Shown here: piece after piece, positions 35,224 to 46,462 of the stretch
Layout: the number at the start of each line of letters is the position of its first letter
How positions within the stretch are numbered: the first letter of the stretch is position 1
Source of the DNA: Amorphophallus konjac
Lineage: Eukaryota; Streptophyta; Magnoliopsida; Alismatales; Araceae
Assembly: GCA_022559845.1 (NCBI GenBank)
Contig: CM040126.1
Coordinates: forward strand, 127,200,886 to 127,264,885
Length of the DNA stretch: 64,000 nucleotides
Direction of reading: 5' to 3'
Program-made: the position numbers and the translations under genes
The notes under the pieces: model-generated
What the model was told of the DNA's origin: nothing
The model's database searches: none
The model's input: the letters and a program-made list of their open reading frames with translations, nothing else

Positions 35224-37002
35224 TGTTGACATGTTTTCCCACCTTTCTTTCTCCTTCTTACCTTGCTTTTCTAGTAATCAAAGTGTAAAGACAAACCAAA
35301 CTAAGGAAGAAAGAAAGAGTGAAGAAGTGTGTGTGATCGTGATCGCCACAAAGACACGGGTACCGGATGGTAAGATGTACCTTGGAAAGAGGGAGAAAGC
35401 ACTCGCCCAAAGTTCAGTGCTGATAGGTATAAATGGTCTTAGAAAAATCGCTCAGTGGACAGAATGGTCGCTCGACAGACTACGCATAGCGCCGAAGAAG
35501 GAAGCGGGATGAAGACTGATCTGGCGATAGCACAGTTCCAAAACAGCCGCTTACAGGTTATAAACGGCTCTCAGAGGACCGCTCTTATCTGCAAACGGAT
35601 GGAAGACGATCGTCCAAAGCGCCAGACTTCAAAGTTGTAGGACTTGATCCTCCACCCCTTCCGGCCGGCCAGAGGGGATGGGCCTCGTGCTATGCTGATG
35701 CTAACCTGCAAAACAACGTGAAAGACAAACAAACAACACCCAAATTAGCCCTAAAACATGTAGTAACTATAGAGCGAAATGGAAAATTGACGTAATGACT
35801 TGGAAGGGGCGATACCTGGGAGGTTTTTAAACCCCTATAGGGCATCAAAAACAAATGGGAGGGTGTGAAATGATGCAAAATGTGGGAAGAAATGGGGAAA
35901 GGCAAGCATGCAATGAATGAACTAATGACTAAACATCGTGACTAAAACTCAAATCAAATGACTACTCCCTTGAACCGGAGGCTTAGAAGGATGTAGAAAG
36001 CCCCCCTCCCTGGCTAGAGTCCGCTCAAAAGCTCGGTAGAGCTTGACCGTCGTCGTTCGATCTCTCCCTTTTCAAGCTTGGACTAGGGACACTATTTATA
36101 GAGCCCTAAAATTCCAATCTCAAAATTAGATTTTTTAGTGGATATTAATCCGAGATGATAAAACCAAATTCATAGATAAACCTTTTATCTTCCACCAGGT
36201 TCAAACGGCACCTCATTTGGTTGAGAAACCACGGAGAAAATAGTGGAGGAAGGTGGGGGTTCAACCACGGATGGAGAGAGAAAACCCACATAATCCACAG
36301 GTTTCGAGCATGTAAACGGTCACAAGATAGACCGCCCAGACCATTACACGGTCCATCCCTAGACCGTCCAATGCTTTCGGTGATAAATAAATAAAAATGT
36401 GAAATTATCCAATTATCCACCGAACTGACCGGCTGTCACGGTGTTGGACTCTTCAGGATAAAACAGTCTACTGCTAGACCACTCAACAGTGGAACGGTCC
36501 AATACTAGACCGTGTACACCTGTCGGTGATAAATCTAGAAAAATAAGATAAATAGATAATTATCTAAAAAACCAATGAGCTCAGGACTCTGGGAACTGGA
36601 CGGTCTAATGACAGGCCATGTAATGGATATAAACGGCTATCTTCAGACCGTGCAAGAACTTGTCGGTGGAAATTCATAAAATTAAATAAATATCCATTAA
36701 ATCAATAAACGGTTCAAAGAAAACCGCCTATTCATTGAATGGCCAGTCGCTAGACCGCATACAGCCTGGACGTTTGAAATTGATAAAATGAGATAAATAA
36801 GCCCATTTAACCCAAAACCAAGCTAAACCGAGGCCCATTAAGCCCGAATTCGAGAGCAAACCTAGCCAGGGAGGGAGATACCCATAAAACAATCCCAAAA
36901 GCGTGCCTGAAAATAGCCCAATGAGTAATGGACAATTCGAGGCATCAACAAATAATAGTAAGAGGAATGACTCAACTCATAGGCAAAAAATGGGTGTCAA
37001 CA
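35224..37002 (-). repeat. Element C 3' LTR (left copy, 1,779 bp)
   Basis: On + it starts TGTTGACATG and ends GTGTCAACA. It matches 59010-60798. It contains palindromic units (about 36318-36770) and a minus-strand TATA box within CTCTATAAATAGTG at about 36092-36100. Many CG sites intact in the right LTR are TG or CA here. Confidence 0.95.
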
Positions 37003-37017
37003 GATGCCCCTCCTTAA
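37003..37017 (-). promoter_or_regulatory. Polypurine tract of element C
   Basis: On the minus strand AAGGAGGGGCATC abuts the LTR start TGTTGACACC. It has the same form as B's tract (purines then GGGGCAT). Confidence 0.85.
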
Positions 37018-37985
37018 CGTCCTCTTTGCAGGGGAGCGAGCGGAGGTGAATCGAAAGTGAAATAGAACATGCAGATGAAGCGGAAATGTAGCGGAGCTGA
37101 CTAAAAAGCAGGTGTTAAGGCAAAAGACACCTATTTCATTGCCAACGAGCGATAGGAATCTTTCGAAAAACTCCGAACCAAACACAAGGAGCAATCGAAC
37201 CAAAACGATACCAGTCTGGAGAAATTAACTAAACGAAATAAAAACACACGATCAACCTCATGGGGGACATAATCCCTCGGACCAATGAGGAGACTGAAAT
37301 AAGTAGCAAAAAGTAAAGAAACTGACTAAAACTCTAGACGGGGACCTTCAGTCAATCAAACTAGGTGAACAGATCATAAAAGACCTTCCAACTCTGAGTG
37401 GAGTAGTTCCTTCTTACTCGAAACCGTGAATGTACAATTATCCATCACAAAAGAGATACTTTCAGACAAACCATGGGTCATGAATGCTTAAAAGATGCGT
37501 ATGATGCATGCTGGGCTAAAATAAAAGAAATCATTAAAACAAATGCAAAGAAGGCCACAAAATATAAAATACTCGAGAATAATATTGCTAGACTGGGAGA
37601 ATCAGGGTCAAGACACTATCCGCAACCACGGCATGCGAGATAGAACCATCGTCCCCTAGTTTTCCCAACCTAACGGCCTATCCAATGATTAAACACGCGA
37701 ACCTGGATCATCATTATTTTTGTTATCGGGGAACATCAGATCCTAGAATACGTAAATAACCAACTGGTTCTCGAGATAATATAACATAATACTATATAGT
37801 AATGCAATAAGGGATATAGGGGCAGAAGGCCATACCTGACTTACCTATGTAGGCGAAACGGCAAAGTGGAGCTGCAAAGAATTCATGAACAAGATTTGCA
37901 ATGTTTCATCATGAAATAATCATTCAAGCCAAAAAGATTAGTCACTTAATCATAAAATGCAGCAAAGAACATTCTTCACAATTAT
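37018..37985. other. Element C 3' non-coding region without recognised features
   Basis: A-rich sequence with no convincing open frame, repeat or homology that I can see. It lies between the polypurine tract and the first palindrome cluster upstream of the PMD gene. Confidence 0.5.
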
Positions 37986-37989
37986 TTCA

Positions 37990-38225
37990 GCACATGAACG
38001 GTCTAACAATAGACCGCTCCACAAAGTAAATGGTCTATTTGCGTCCGTTCACACATTACCATTTTGAATATGATCGTGAAAATACACGGCCCATCATGAG
38101 GCCGCTCAATAAACTGGATGGCCCTACCTTGGCCGCTCAAGGAAGCGCACTGTTAGAGATTAAACGGTCACATAGGGACCGCCCAATCATCACACGGTCT
38201 ATCGATAGATTGTGCAATCACTAGC
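37990..38225. repeat. Palindrome cluster upstream of the element C PMD gene
   Basis: Units include ACGGTCTAACAATAGACCGC near 37998, CGGCCCATCATGAGGCCG near 38085, GGCCCTACCTTGGCC near 38120, ACGGTCACATAGGGACCG near 38164 and CGGTCTATCGATAGATTG near 38196. Two use GGCC arms in place of GGTC/GACC. The cluster ends about 145 bases before ATG 38370. Confidence 0.8.
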
Positions 38226-38369
38226 GGTTTCGAAAAAAATAAAACCCTTCTTCTTCCTCCTCCCTCCACACCGCAACCGACCCTACCCACGAACGCCACC
38301 ACCCACTCTCCACACTCTCCACTTCCCACTCTCAATCTCACCCTCTCTCCCCCCTTTGTTTCCCATTCT

Positions 38370-41300
38370 ATGCCCTTTAAACGCCAGGCATTAGAGCGAC
38401 GGATGGCTCGAGAGGAAGCCCAAGCACCGCCACCGGCGGCCACTGCGGAGGAGGCGGCACAATCACCGGAGATGGCACCACCACCAGATACGGCCGCCGG
38501 AGGACCTCCAGCGGCCGCGACGGAGGCCGAAGGAACGTTGGCGATCGCCCCGAGGAGAAGAAGGCGTCGAGGAGCCACCGGCGGCGTCCACAATGGCGGT
38601 GAAGAAGCCACCGAAGACGGACGAGGTAGGTGGCCTAAAACCCTCCCTATTTCCATTTTCATTCATGCATGTAGTTTATAAGGGTAGAGGAGGGGCTCAC
38701 GACCCCACTAGGACCGGTTAGGAGGCTCCATGGGGCCCTCACCACTGGTGGGATGGGCTTGAACGCCGTCGGGGGTGACGGTCAACACGCGGTTTAACAG
38801 TGACCGCTCAACAAAACCACGCGGTTGATATAGAACCGTTCAAACAAAACACGGCCCATGGGGGACCGTTCAAAAGGAGCTGAGCCAATGTTGCAACACG
38901 GTCCTAGGAGAACCGTGGATGTTTAGACGGGCCACATTGGTCCGTTCAGAATATGAAAAGCCTGAGAAGAGAACAATTTTCACCAAACCGTTGACCCTTA
39001 GGGCGGCCAGCACTGGTCCGTTCAGAACAAGAAATACCTGGGAACAAAACGGTTTCCACAAACCCATTGATAACCACACGGTCAGACGATAGACCGTTCA
39101 ACACCAAATGATAGAGGAATGAAAGGAGAGTGACACGGTCAAATGGGGACCATGGAATTATTGAACGGCCAGGAATGGTCCGTTCCAAGGTAGATAGAGG
39201 AAGTGTGAACGGTCCGTGGGTGACCATGGATTTCTGAGGGGGACCATTTAGGACGGTTGAAAGCCAACCGTTAAAGAGGAAGGCAGCCCATAAATGACCG
39301 TTCAGTGGGCAGAGTGATTTATTTAATGAATGAAATACAAGATCCTAAAATAAAATACAATTATCCTAAATGTATGCAGGGAAAGCGCAGGACTAGATCT
39401 CCTAGCTGCAGGTCCGAGCAGTGTATCTCGCACTGCCGAACTTTCAGCGGGAGAGGCTCACGACCATGGGCTTTGCTGAGTTCCTGAGCGTGGAGGTGAC
39501 TAGGCTAGACATGCCACTCCTCTACGCTCTGCACGATTGCTGGGATCCGGTGAGCTGGACGTTCCTTTTCCCGTGGGGCCACATGGTCCCCACGCTAGAG
39601 GACGTTGCGCGCATCACGAGATTGCACGTGCACGGGACTCCGATCAGCGGGACGACTTACCCCGACTATCAGGTGCTGGCCCAAGAGCTGCTGGGCTTGG
39701 AGTTGCTGCACCCAGAGTGTCAGTCGACGACGCTGATGAGGGCGAGGCTACAGGACAGCCTCGGACTGAGGAGAGCGGGGATTACGACCGTAGAGTTACC
39801 CGAGGAGCATTTATAGAGGCGGGTGGATCGGGTCTGACCCAGAGTAGTAGCCGAGGCGGGACCCGAGGCGGATCGAGTGCTGAGACGATTCCTGATGCTA
39901 TTCTTTAGATGTCTTCTGTTCGCGACGAGGGCTGACGTGATCAGCTATCGATTCCTCCCTTTGCTCGAGGACTTAGGGCACGTCGGGGACTACGCCTGGG
40001 GAGCGGCGGTCCTTGCTTTCTCATTCGACACCCTTAGCTCTACTAGCCGGTGGACGATGCTAGGGGGCTTCTCCCATTTACTCCAGGTATGACTCTGACT
40101 CTTATGCAATTTGCTACATGATTCCTATAAGTACTATATGTTGACTTTTGGTGAAATGCAATGCAGGTGTGGGCCTACGTATACCTACGTGGGCTCGGGA
40201 GAGGAGATGAGACACATCATGAGCGACTGACCATCGCCAGGCGGTGGACGGCTCCACGAGAGACTGGGTCCCTCCGGAGATAGGTCCGGGAGATCCAGGA
40301 TGATCTAGACACCCTACCCTTTGCCTCGGTACGACTCTAAACTCAAACTCTTTATTAATGCAAATTATGTGCTTATGATGCTAATGTAATTTTCCTATTT
40401 GGCGGACAGGTTCGGTGGACACCTTACGCGAGCGAGGGGCACGAGGGTCAGCCATGGGTAGTGGCGGCCCTTGCCTACTCAGGCCGAGACGTTTGGCTGC
40501 ACTGCATGAACGTGGTGGAGCCGCTCTACTTCTGATTGGTGAAAAGGACGACTGGCGTCCATCAGCTAGCAGTCGAGTTTCCGGCACCAGAAAAGCCGAG
40601 GAGCGCGTTGGGTGACACCCCCGAGGGTTAGCTATAGTGGTAGACTGGAGGGAGCGAGCCGCGGAGTAGATAGCAGACTGGGCAACGCACGGGCGGGTGG
40701 TGACTGCCCGGGTGGAAAGCGAGGAGGCCTACTACACGGCCTACGCCCGACACTACAGGGACCATGTGTTCCGTGGTGCCCATCGACCGGTATGACTTCT
40801 AAACCCTAATGCCTTCCATTATGCTTTCCATATGATTATGCACGAATGTTTGGACTTCCTAAATGCAGATTGACCCCGAGGGGAGGATCGCGGAGTTTCA
40901 GGGACTCCTCCACTCGACCATCCCGGAGCGGGATGAGGCACGAAAGGCCCTAAGCCTTCTGGTGAGTTTCCTAAAACCCTAAACTCTTAAATTATGCAAA
41001 TGTTTATGATTATGCATGTGACTAACTGACCTAGAGTTTTGGATGCAGTGAGCCGAGGGAGCCCAGCGCCAGGGGACCGACGCACCTGCTTCTTCTTCCC
41101 AGACTCCGGTCGACCGAGCTGAGCGGGACGCCGAGTTCACGAAGATAGTCGCACGGGCAGAGGCGGCTCTCACCGAGAGGGTAAGCAACTACTACACTTT
41201 CCCTTAATGCTTATGGTTATGAAATGCAATTGATTGACCATGATGCATGGATATGCAGACGATCGAGCTGACTACGTCACTAGGCGAGGCCGTTCGACTG

Positions 41301-41760
41301 CGGGAGGACATGGAGCTGTTCCGTGCTGAGGCCGCAGCTCTACGTGCAGACGTAGCAGAGGCTTCACGCCTCTATGCAGATATGGAGCGCTCCCGCACTG
41401 GGATAGTGGAGACGGAGCTTCTTAGAGCTCGGGCGGCAGAGGCAGACCTTTACCGAGCCGAGGCAGAGCGGGCTCGCGTAGAGTCAGAGCGGGCTCGGTT
41501 AGAGGTAGTCGAGCTAAGAGGCGAGGTTTGGGCATTCGAGAAGATGACCCGGAGGCCAGAGCGCGGCGGTGCTCCGAGCGGCACACATGGTAGCTCTTAC
41601 AGGACTTACTTCACAGGTTCTTCCGGTCGCCGGAGGAACGAGGAGGAGGGGAGGCGCCGACGACCCCGAGAGGGGGTGAGCTCTGCGGTGGCCCCGCCAC
41701 CGAAGAGGCACGAGGGAGCCGAGGACAGCGACAGACCGGAGGGGGAGGGACAGGCTTGAC
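38370..41760 (+). pseudogene. Antisense PMD plus coiled-coil gene of element C, decayed
   Basis: Exon 1 (ATG 38370 to about 38622) is Ala/Pro/Glu-rich with an RRRRRR basic patch. After an intron of about 0.75 kb the PMD exons begin near 39389, with GFAEFLSVEVTRLDMPLLYA, FPWGHMVPTLEDVARITRL and, after stops at 39814 and 39835, FLPLLEDLGHVGDYAWGAAV; the last matches the usual PMD block with DYxWGxA. Further short exons follow, each framed by GCAG acceptors and GTATGACT or GTGAGT donors (about 40166-40328, 40409-40789, 40868-40960, 41049-41178). The last exon (from about 41259) is a Glu/Ala/Arg-rich coiled coil ending TGA 41758-41760. Exon borders are my estimate. Stops make it a pseudogene. Architecture parallels the B gene. 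Confidence 0.72.
38795..39310. repeat. Palindrome cluster inside intron 1 of the element C PMD gene
   Basis: About a dozen units of the CGG-N-CCG type, for example CGGTTTAACAGTGACCG (about 38791), CGGTCCTAGGAGAACCG (about 38900), GAACGGCCA with TGGTCCGTTC (39163-39185) and ACGGTCAGACGATAGACCGT (about 39078). Arms alternate GGTC, GGCC and GGTT, usually with the matching partner. Confidence 0.75.
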
Positions 41761-41884
41761 TTTGTACCTTGATTCGACCTTTGTACATATGGATATGATA
41801 CTGATATGATATGTTTTTGTTTTAGTTTTGTGAATGAATGTATGAATAGATGCAAATGCTTAACACTAACTAACTAACTACGAC

Positions 41885-41964
41885 TACTAACCCGACACGA
41901 GCGAGTGAGAGAGAGAGACGACACACGAGAGTGTGAGAGAGACAACACAATGCGAGTGAGAGAC
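41885..41964. repeat. GAGAG-rich short tandem repeat, left of insertion X (continues at 45780-45935)
   Basis: Units with GAGTGAGAGAGAGACG and GACACA follow the PMD gene; after X they continue as about 31-33-base units with AGTGAGTGGGAGAGAGAG and ACGCC. X therefore landed inside one purine-rich tandem array of element C. Confidence 0.8.
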
Positions 41965-43900
41965 TGTCACGCCCCGAACCGATAGCAGCGGAACGTGTCG
42001 TTTGCTCAGAACGTGGTAGTTAAACAGTCATGTCAATCAGAGCATAGTCATTTCCACAAAACATAATTTGATAAATAATAAATTTCATTTCAAATATAAG
42101 TTCTTTACATATTCGGGCCCATAATAAACGAAAAGACTCAATAAAGAAAAACTATAAGGAGACATAAGACGCAAGATAACCAGACTAGATGGTTCATCTA
42201 GATGTCAGAGTTCTCTTCACTCTTGCCCTTGCCCATCATGTTCGGTCTCGTCGTCACTAAGATTATTACCTGAAAAATATTGGAAAACACAGGGTGAGCG
42301 AACGCTCAGTAGGACTTAATATCTCATGCTCCAAGCTAGCTTTAAGTCAATTACAATTTAACATGCTCATGTAGGTCATGCGAGATATAGAAATCGAGAA
42401 CTATAATAACACGAGATAAATTCAAGAACTAAAAAAAATGAGTAAGCAAGATGCTAGATAAACTCATGAAGAGTAAGGACGATGATAATCAAGAGAGTAT
42501 AGCAAGATCTAATCAAGTACTTTCTCAAGCTAGGTGAAGAGCATTCATGAGGAAATATAACATTCATCTCTCTATGGTGAACACTATCACGAGAGCTTTA
42601 ATGTATCCATTATTATGAAGGATCTTCATGACAAGATAACGAGTACTATCAATGGGATAATTCAAGAACATCTATGATGATCGATATAGAAGTAGAAAAA
42701 TTACTTCTACAAGCATTCTATAGCATTTGCCAAGACACTAAGGGAATATCACGACGATATGATAACCCCTCCAATAAGGCAAATCAAGATCTTTTCATGA
42801 CGAACAATAAGTTGTAGAAAGGTGTACTATAATGGCAATTGCTCCCGATCATCACTATCACGAGAGCGTTTGCACATCTAGCACTATATAGGTTGGCCAA
42901 TGCACTAAGGGGGAAATCACGACGATATGACCACCCCTCATGGAAATAGCACTAGGTAGTATTTGGTCGCACACTTAGGAGTTCTTACGACTGTATGATT
43001 GCCCCTAAGTGCCAATAACCGAGTAGGTGAATGCCAGCACCCGATCATCGTATACCGGTAACGTTTGGACTTTGCCTCGCCCAATGAGGGTCAGATCAGG
43101 ACCCGTAGCATTTAAAATATCATTTTAGTGGGACCCATAGCCCCTGACATTTAGTCTAGACTAATTCCATATTAATGGCCAAGAATTTCAAGGATCAAGC
43201 ATGTAAGATATTAAGATAGATTTCATGGATCATAGAGTTAAAGGATAGAACTTGTAATAAGGATGATATATCGATAAACCATATGAAAACTATGACATTC
43301 TGGAAATCTGGGTGATTAGGTACAACCAGCTCAGTCGGCCTTGAGGGAATCCAAGGCTGCGAGGAGACTTACGGAGGTCCCAATGACTAACTTGCCAGTC
43401 CGAAGGAACGGAATGTCCAACGGAGGGCTCGTATGTCACCGAGAGTTGAGGTGTATAACGTGAACCAATCATGAAACATGGACTCCATCTACGGACGTGA
43501 GATGAGAGTGCCAAAAGACCCGCGGTATGGGTCATAACTGGAAGAAAACGGCGAGAACATGAATGCGTTAATTATAGAATTTATGTCCATCCAATTCTAT
43601 AATTAACTAAATTTATATTAATTGACGTCTGTGAGTAGTGTCATTTATTAATTAACATCCACTTGGAGGGACGTTAACTCTATGATTTTTAACTTAATTT
43701 ATTTAACAAGAATTCACGTCAATATCTATTTAATTGAATAATTATAAAACATACATTCAAAGACACATTTGTTTATATAAAATAATTTAGAAAAATAGAA
43801 TATATGATAATTAGGAGAAAAATTCAAGGATTCCAAAAATATATTTTTTATAATTTTATGTGGCATAGTTTAGTAGAAATGGATTTCCAAGGTTATAATT

Positions 43901-43912
<12 letters not shown>

Positions 43913-43932
<20 letters not shown>
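43913..43932. repeat. TA microsatellite in X
   Basis: About ten TA dinucleotides in an AT-rich stretch. Confidence 0.9.
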
Positions 43933-43936
<4 letters not shown>

Positions 43937-45381
43937 AATTAGACGCCTATGCACGATGGCGTCAAAACAAATTTGACGACATGTAGTTGGTCGTCATTTC
44001 AAAAAAATGCCAATTTTCAAACCTCCGGTTCTCGACGTACACACGTCGGAATCACGCGTTCTATATATCGAAATGACGGGCTCGAAAAACTCTACCTAAC
44101 CGGGTGTTCAAAATAATTTTTCGTTGAGAGATGGGGGATCTTGAGATAGGAGGCACAAAAAATGGTGCAACCACTCTCACTACCTCGGTCATCATCCCAA
44201 TATCACTTCCATAAAATTTCATGTCCAAAGGACACTCCGACGCCTAAGAACGAGCCATCTCAAAAATAAACTCTAACTATGATGCTACAGTGATATCCTG
44301 CATTCGTCGTCTTAACGAAATAATGCTATTAAGTTAAATTGTCAATTTATATTATCACAAATCATATAAAAATTTACAGAAAAATATATGAAGTCCCGTC
44401 ATATACACCTTGTGATTTTTAGGCATACAGTTTCGTGAATAAAAGTTTTTAAACATGTTTCCCATATTAATTAACTAAGGATAATATATGCAACCGTAGT
44501 ATAGTATAAAGCACGTACAATCATGCGGTAATGAAATTTTGGGAGATATCTATATGTTCTATTTAATCTAGTATTTTGCTTGGGAGATTGCCTACCTATG
44601 ATCGTTTAGCAGAGGATGAAGAAGCAGGGTCGACGAAGAAGCTTTGGCTCCTTCCTTCTCTTGAACACAGCAGCAGCAGCAGCAGTTCAACGGTAGAGGA
44701 AGAAGAAACCTTGCCTTCTTCTCTTTACTACAACAACAACAACAACGAAAGCATACGGCAGAAGCAACACTGCTGCAACGGCAGAAGCAACACTGCTGCC
44801 CACGTGATCAGGAAAGATGGAGGAAGGATAAGCCACGGTCCTCCCACGGTAGCACCGATGCAGTAGCAGAGGAAAGAAAAGAGGTCGACGCACACAGGGT
44901 CCTTACGCACAAGAAGACAGCAGCAAGCCCTTGCTCCCTCGATGGAGGGGGTATTTGTAGAGAAAGAAGAGTCCTAATAGGGTTAGAGTTCCATTGGAAG
45001 CAATGCTTCCACGTCTTGTTCTTGCTAATCACCGCACCTGTCAAAACCTCAATCGCCTTCCAAAACATACGCCGCCTGCTGTGTTTAAACATAACCCTAA
45101 ACTACAACCCTGCAAGCCTCGATTTGACCGAACGTAAGTGGGTTGGTTGGCCTTTCAATTTGCACATGGGTGAAAGCTCATTAAGTTTCTTATGTATATA
45201 TGCGTGTGTTTAGCCCATTAGTATATATATAGGTTTATATCAAGGTTTCAAGCCCATTTAACTATAAGAATTATATAAATGGATTATATATATGGGCTTT
45301 AAGATTTCATGGCTATATCTATTTATGTGTAGGTGTTTTAGCCCATTTGTTATATATGCTTTAACTAAATTGTTCAATAGA

Positions 45382-45385
<4 letters not shown>

Positions 45386-45432
<47 letters not shown>
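45386..45432. repeat. AT microsatellite in X
   Basis: About 23 AT dinucleotides. Confidence 0.95.
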
Positions 45433-45434
<2 letters not shown>

Positions 45435-45538
45435 TTTAAAGCCCATTAGTATATAAGCTTTAATTTATCTAATAGAACTTCATACGTCTATAGCTCCCAA
45501 TTCCCATAACTTTAGTTATTAATTCTCGTCATTCGTCT

Positions 45539-45562
45539 TGGGTATCAGAGTCGGGTTCGATC
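45539..45562 (+). other. Initiator-tRNA-complementary segment inside X
   Basis: TGGGTATCAGAGTCGGGTTC and the following GATC resemble the classic plant retroelement primer site (complement of the tRNA-iMet 3' end) with one inserted base and a few changes. It lies 211 bases before X's right end and not after it. There is no cloverleaf, so it is not a tRNA gene. Confidence 0.55.
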
Positions 45563-45964
45563 ATATAACTTTTACTCAATTATTTATTCGTGTCTCCATT
45601 GAGGCCCATTAAACTCTAGCTCTATAGTTGGGCTTGTAATCCCTTTTGAAGGGAATTTTATTCCATCTTAATTAATTAAGTAAACCTATTATTTATTATT
45701 AATATTCTTATTTTCCATACTTATTTTATGGCAGTTATCAATATTTATTCTTTATAAATTTTCGGGGTGCTACAGAGACGACATGACGCGAGAGTGAGAG
45801 AGAGACGACACATAGTGAGTGGGAGAGAGAGACGCCGATCAATGAGCGGGAGAGAGAGATGCCAAATAGTGAGTGGGAGAGAGAGACGCCAAACAGTGAG
45901 TGGGAGAGAGAGACGCCATGACTTGAGTGAGATTGGTGCAAGAGGGCGAAAAATGAGGCTTCAG

Positions 45965-46235
45965 GTTTCTACACGGTTGTCAATAGGACCGCTCCAGTAC
46001 ACTACACGCCCTTCCTTTGGACCGTTAAAAGCCATTCGGCTAGAACCCAAATAAGAAGTTAAACGGTCCACTTTTGTCCGTTCAAAGGATAGAACAGTTT
46101 AGATGTTACCGTGCTTATAACAGAACGGCTTATCTGAGACCGTGCAAAATGCCAAGATTCAAACTGTGTAGAAGATTACGGCACGGTCTTCATCGGACCG
46201 TTCACTGACCAGAGCGGTCTATCGATAGACCGCGT
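45965..46235. repeat. Palindrome cluster upstream of the element C DUF7745-like gene
   Basis: It includes the perfect 20-base palindrome GCGGTCTATCGATAGACCGC at 46214-46233, plus ACGGTCCACTTTTGTCCGTT near 46060, CGGCTTATCTGAGACCG near 46125 and ACGGTCTTCATCGGACCGTT near 46182. The cluster ends about 150 bases before the TATA-like TATAAGTA at 46383. Confidence 0.82.
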
Positions 46236-46382
46236 ACAGATACGCCCTGAGAGTCCGGACGGGACTCTCTTGGAGAGTCCTGGCCCGAGGATAGGTGCCC
46301 CAACTCAGCCCAAACTCTATCTTAACCCGATCTAGGCTTATCCAACCTCAATTTTAGTGGGTTTAGGCCTCTAACCAAGTCC

Positions 46383-46390
46383 TATAAGTA
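46383..46390 (+). promoter_or_regulatory. Possible TATA box of the element C DUF7745-like gene
   Basis: TATAAGTA within CCTATAAGTAAGAGG, 80 bases before ATG 46463. The related element A gene has CCCTATAACTAGG in a similar place on the minus strand (about 61368-61380). Confidence 0.5.
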
Positions 46391-46462
46391 AGAGGGGACT
46401 CCAAATTCATTCTTAACCCTCTTTCAATCCTTGAAACCCTTCTCTACCTTGCTTAAAACATC

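Larger units (their letters stand above)
41965..45774. mobile_element. Insertion X: 3.8-kb LTR-like element without coding sequence, probably a solo LTR
   Basis: It starts TGTCACGCCCCGAACC and ends TTTCGGGGTGCTACA. Its ends are inverted repeats (11 of 14 match) and it is flanked by GAGAC at 41960-41964 and 45775-45779. TG...CA ends and a 5-bp duplication fit an LTR; no second LTR copy is seen inside, hence solo LTR. It contains the GGGTGAGCGAACGCTCAGTA region typical of Gypsy LTRs, two TA microsatellites, a CAG/AGCAGC run near 44669, and no credible gene. A 14-base inverted terminus would also allow a DNA transposon, but the 5-base duplication and TG/CA ends favour an LTR. Confidence 0.75.

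Noticed and set aside
38168..38662. 164-codon minus-strand Gly/Ala/Ser frame
   Set aside because: Opposite strand of exon 1 of the PMD gene; compositional artefact.
45258..45446. Ile/Tyr repeat frame
   Set aside because: Translation of the AT microsatellite.
45539..45562. tRNA gene
   Set aside because: Only a primer-like 3' segment; no acceptor partner, anticodon arm or CCA-side pairing nearby.
41965..45774. DNA transposon with 14-base inverted termini
   Set aside because: No transposase, and TG...CA ends with a 5-base duplication fit an LTR better; kept only as an alternative.
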